DNA of 64,000 nt from the NCBI RefSeq assembly GCF_000219605.1, contig NC_015740.1:434001-498000 (forward strand), given 5' to 3'. This stretch comes from Stutzerimonas stutzeri. GTDB lineage: Bacteria > Pseudomonadota > Gammaproteobacteria > Pseudomonadales > Pseudomonadaceae. A program made the translations under genes and the position numbers. Under the pieces are notes generated by a model that made no database searches, was not told the DNA's origin, and worked only from the letters and a program-made list of their open reading frames with translations. Every line of letters starts with the position of its first letter. The stretch's first letter is position 1. Below, piece after piece: positions 61,861 through 64,000 of the stretch.

Positions 61861-63062
61861 TGCCCGACCAGCTCGCAGCCGCTGTCGGCCGGTTTGATGT
61901 AGGCCTCATCGCCCGGCACGGTGGCCAGCACCTTGTAGTAGTCCCAAGGCCGCGAGCTTTCCTCGGGTTTCTTCACTTCCATCAGGTAGACGTCGCTGAT
62001 CAGCCGGCCGTTGGCGCCGACCTTGGCGTTGCGCGCGAAGACGTCGTCCACCGGCAGCTCGTGCATCGCCTTGGCCACCGGCTCGGTGGCGTCGGTACCG
62101 GCCTTCTCGATCGCCTTGAGGTACTGCATGACGCCGGAGTAGGTACCGGCGTGGACCATGTTCGGCATGCGCCCGGTGCGCTTGAAGAAGCGCTCGCCGA
62201 ACTCGCGGGACTTGTCGTCGCCGTCCCAGTAGAAGCTCTCGGTCAGAGTCAGGCCCTGGGCGGCGTCCAGGCCCAGGCCGTGCACTTCGGCCAGGGTGAA
62301 GAGCAGCGCGGCGAGGCGCTGACCGCCGGCGACGATGCCGAACTCGGCGGCCTGCTTGATGCTGTTGGCTGTGTCCAGGCCCGCGTTGGCGAGGCCGATG
62401 ACCTTGGCCCCGGAGGATTGCGCCTGCAGGAGGAACGAGGAGTAATCGGTGCTCGCCAGCGGATGGCGCACCGCGCCCTTGACCTCGCCGCCCTTGGACT
62501 TGACGAACTTGGAGGTCTGTTCCTCCAGCGAGTAGCCGAAGGCGTAGTCGGCGGTCAGGAAATACCAGCTGTCGCCGCCCTGGGACACCAGCGCACCGCC
62601 GGTGCCGACCGCCAGCGCATGGGTGTCGTAGGCCCAGTGAAAGCCGTAGGGCGAGCACTGCTTGCCGGTCAGCTCGGTGGTGGCAGCGCCGGTGACCAGG
62701 TTGATCTTCTTCTTGCTCTTGGAAATGCCCTGTACCGCCAGCGCCACCGAGGAGGTGGTCAGCTCCATGATCGAGTCGACCTGCTCGCGGTCGTACCACT
62801 GCCGCGCGATATTGGAGGCGATGTCCGGCTTGTTCTGGTGATCGGCGGTGACGATCTCGATGGGCGCGTCCAGTACCTTGCCGCCGAAGTCTTCGGCCGC
62901 CATCTTCGCCGCTTCGAACGACCACTTGCCGCCGAAGTCCGCGTACACGCCGGACTGGTCGTTGAGGATGCCGATCTTCACCTTGCCGTCGGAAATCTCG
63001 GCCGAGGCGGGAACGGCGACCGCGGCCGTCAGGGTTGCCGCTGCGATTGCTGAAAGCTTCAT
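61857..63062 (-). CDS. Branched-chain-type ABC transporter substrate-binding protein
   Basis: The gene encodes 401 residues. The signal peptide is MKLSAIAAATLTAAVAVPAS. A LivJ-type type I binding protein follows, with DGKVKIGILNDQSGVYADFG and YFLTADYAFGYSLEEQTSKF. AAGGAG lies 6-8 bases before the ATG at 63062. The sequence is closer to amide/aromatic-acid-type binding proteins than to classic LivJ, in my judgement, so the ligand is open. It is the first gene of the five-gene ABC operon. Confidence 0.9.
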   Translation of the reverse strand: MKLSAIAAATLTAAVAVPASAEISDGKVKIGILNDQSGVYADFGGKWSFEAAKMAAEDFGGKVLDAPIEIVTADHQNKPDIASNIARQWYDREQVDSIMELTTSSVALAVQGISKSKKKINLVTGAATTELTGKQCSPYGFHWAYDTHALAVGTGGALVSQGGDSWYFLTADYAFGYSLEEQTSKFVKSKGGEVKGAVRHPLASTDYSSFLLQAQSSGAKVIGLANAGLDTANSIKQAAEFGIVAGGQRLAALLFTLAEVHGLGLDAAQGLTLTESFYWDGDDKSREFGERFFKRTGRMPNMVHAGTYSGVMQYLKAIEKAGTDATEPVAKAMHELPVDDVFARNAKVGANGRLISDVYLMEVKKPEESSRPWDYYKVLATVPGDEAYIKPADSGCELVGQ

Positions 63063-63465
63063 GCGTATCTCCTTGCACGGGTTGCTCGGCATACGGGCGC
63101 GCGCCGATGCGAGGCGAGCCGTACGGACGGGTTAGGGGAAAGCTGGGGAGGCGGGTAACAACGCAACGCCGGGCTCGCTCCGCGCGAGGGCCGCCGTGGT
63201 GCACCGGCGGACGGCGGTGCGTGGCAATCCGCGCATCAGGCAGGCTGCCGCCGTCGCGTCATGCTGCGAAGTCGAATGGCTGGATAGCGAAAGGGTAGGG
63301 CAAGAGTCAGTCGAAGCAGGGCACATGGGCGTCTTCTTCTTATTGTTGTTCTGGCTCTAACCGTAGCAGGGCTTCGACGGGACGCAACTCGATGCCGCTG
63401 CGATGATGGCGCTGCGGCGCAGATTCACGCCCGTAGCGGGGCCACGGGCGCAGGCGGGCGGGGGA
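63063..63465. other. 403-base intergenic region
   Basis: No convincing gene was found. It must hold the promoter of the ABC operon (minus strand) and the 3' end of the stress-protein gene. A hairpin CGCCCGT/ACGGGCG (63428-63434 with 63444-63450) lies 16 bases after the stress-protein stop but lacks a clear T-run. A purine-rich AACAACAATAAGAAGAAGAC stretch on the minus strand (about 63331-63351) precedes a short 64-codon frame that I do not accept as a gene. Confidence 0.5.
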
Positions 63466-64000
63466 TCAGCGGGCGATCAGGATGTCGCAGGGCGGCTGGT
63501 CGAGAAACTGCCGCGCCAGGCTGCCGAGTAGCGCACTGCTCATCTCGCCACGGCTGTGGCTGCCCAGGGCGAGCAGCTGCGGTTGCCAGTCGCGCAGGGC
63601 GGCGTCCAGGCAGTTGCTGCGCTCGCCCTGATGCAGGCTGTAGCTCAGCAACGCACCGGTTTGCGGCAGTTGCTGCTGGATATCCTCCACCAGCTGATCG
63701 AACAGCTCCTGCTGCAGCACCAGACCCTCGGGGTCCGGGCCGTGCACCTCGGCCATCTCATGCACGTGCAGGGCATGCAGCTCGGCGTCGCCATCCAGCA
63801 GCTGCCAGGCGCACTGCATGGCGCGGGTGGCGCAGCGGGAGAAGTCCAGCGCGGCCATCGCGCGACGGTACGGCGCCTCGGCCGGCGCGACCACCAGCAG
63901 CAGCGGCGCGGTGCTCTCGAGCATGATGCGTTCCAGCGTGGTGCCGGCGAAGCCCTGACTGGAGCCACGGTGGTGGCGGCCCAGGACCAGCAGGTCGGCT
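63466..64000 (-). CDS. Universal stress protein, 3' part (5' end outside window)
   Basis: Translation runs open to the right edge, so the start lies beyond the window. Upstream of the Met at 63924 the frame reads LVLGRHHRGSSQGFAGTTLE, RIMLESTAPLLLVVAP, the end of a first Usp domain. A second domain then begins (YRRAMAALDFSRCATRAMQC) and ends LALGSHSRGEMSSALLGSLA...DILIAR. It is thus a tandem-domain, UspE-like protein. Usp proteins protect cells under stress or starvation. Confidence 0.88.
   Translation of the reverse strand, partial: ADLLVLGRHHRGSSQGFAGTTLERIMLESTAPLLLVVAPAEAPYRRAMAALDFSRCATRAMQCAWQLLDGDAELHALHVHEMAEVHGPDPEGLVLQQELFDQLVEDIQQQLPQTGALLSYSLHQGERSNCLDAALRDWQPQLLALGSHSRGEMSSALLGSLARQFLDQPPCDILIAR

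Noticed and set aside
63132..63326. A 64-codon minus-strand frame upstream of the ABC binding-protein gene
   Set aside because: It has a purine-rich leader but no recognisable content, and lies in a promoter region. It was kept only as a remark in the intergenic entry.

Overview
The window is chromosomal DNA of a GC-rich gammaproteobacterium of the Pseudomonas family, most likely the Stutzerimonas (Pseudomonas) stutzeri group. The evidence is protein-level likeness to Pseudomonas PhoP, OprH, SerA, PtsP and RppH. Several neighbourhoods also follow the P. aeruginosa order as I recall it: serA / D-2-hydroxyglutarate dehydrogenase / FAH / YjiK, rpiA-ilvA, and HAD phosphatase / rppH / ptsP / NRDE protein / TauE / lgt / thyA. 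No rRNA, tRNA, insertion sequence, prophage, integron or CRISPR array was seen. The organism assignment is inference.

Left third (1-20 kb): the 3' part of a chemoreceptor gene; a 2-hydroxycarboxylate (malate-type) symporter facing its CitA/CitB-type two-component system; a DUF2147 protein; a bacterial MEST/PEG1-like hydrolase; a DUF4168 gene with a good sigma-54 promoter, facing a sensor kinase (interrupted by a one-base frameshift) and a sigma-54-dependent response regulator; DUF1456; a periplasmic sugar dehydrogenase with its cytochrome c; DUF1028; a zinc-ribbon BCAM0308-like protein; a polyamine-binding-protein / GGDEF-EAL pair that looks like Vibrio NspS-MbaA; a phosphoribosyltransferase / hydrolase pair; and an anchored SDR.

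Middle (20-41 kb): an overlapping cstA / small C-terminal Cys-Cys protein / ArsA-like ATPase operon; an eight-gene Mbh/Mrp-type antiporter operon in which every gene overlaps the next; a SnoaL-like protein; the oprH-phoP-phoQ operon with a five-copy PhoP-box array; a curli locus (csgD, csgB, csgA, CsgC/H-type chaperone) without csgEFG; OPT and AI-2E-family transporters; two small secreted low-complexity proteins; and serA.

Right third (41-64 kb): the D-2-hydroxyglutarate dehydrogenase gene divergent from serA, an FAH-family enzyme, two tandem YjiK-like proteins, DUF1508, rpiA, ilvA, a DUF2269-like protein, an MFS transporter, a HAD phosphatase, rppH, ptsP, a TANGO2/NRDE protein, a TauE-type permease, lgt, thyA, an orphan ParA-like ATPase, a complete branched-chain-type ABC transporter operon, and the 3' part of a universal stress protein running off the right edge.

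The parts judged most worth following are the CstA/CC-protein/ArsA operon, the polyamine/c-di-GMP pair, the sigma-54 circuit around DUF4168, the PhoP-box array, and the noncanonical Mrp-like complex.
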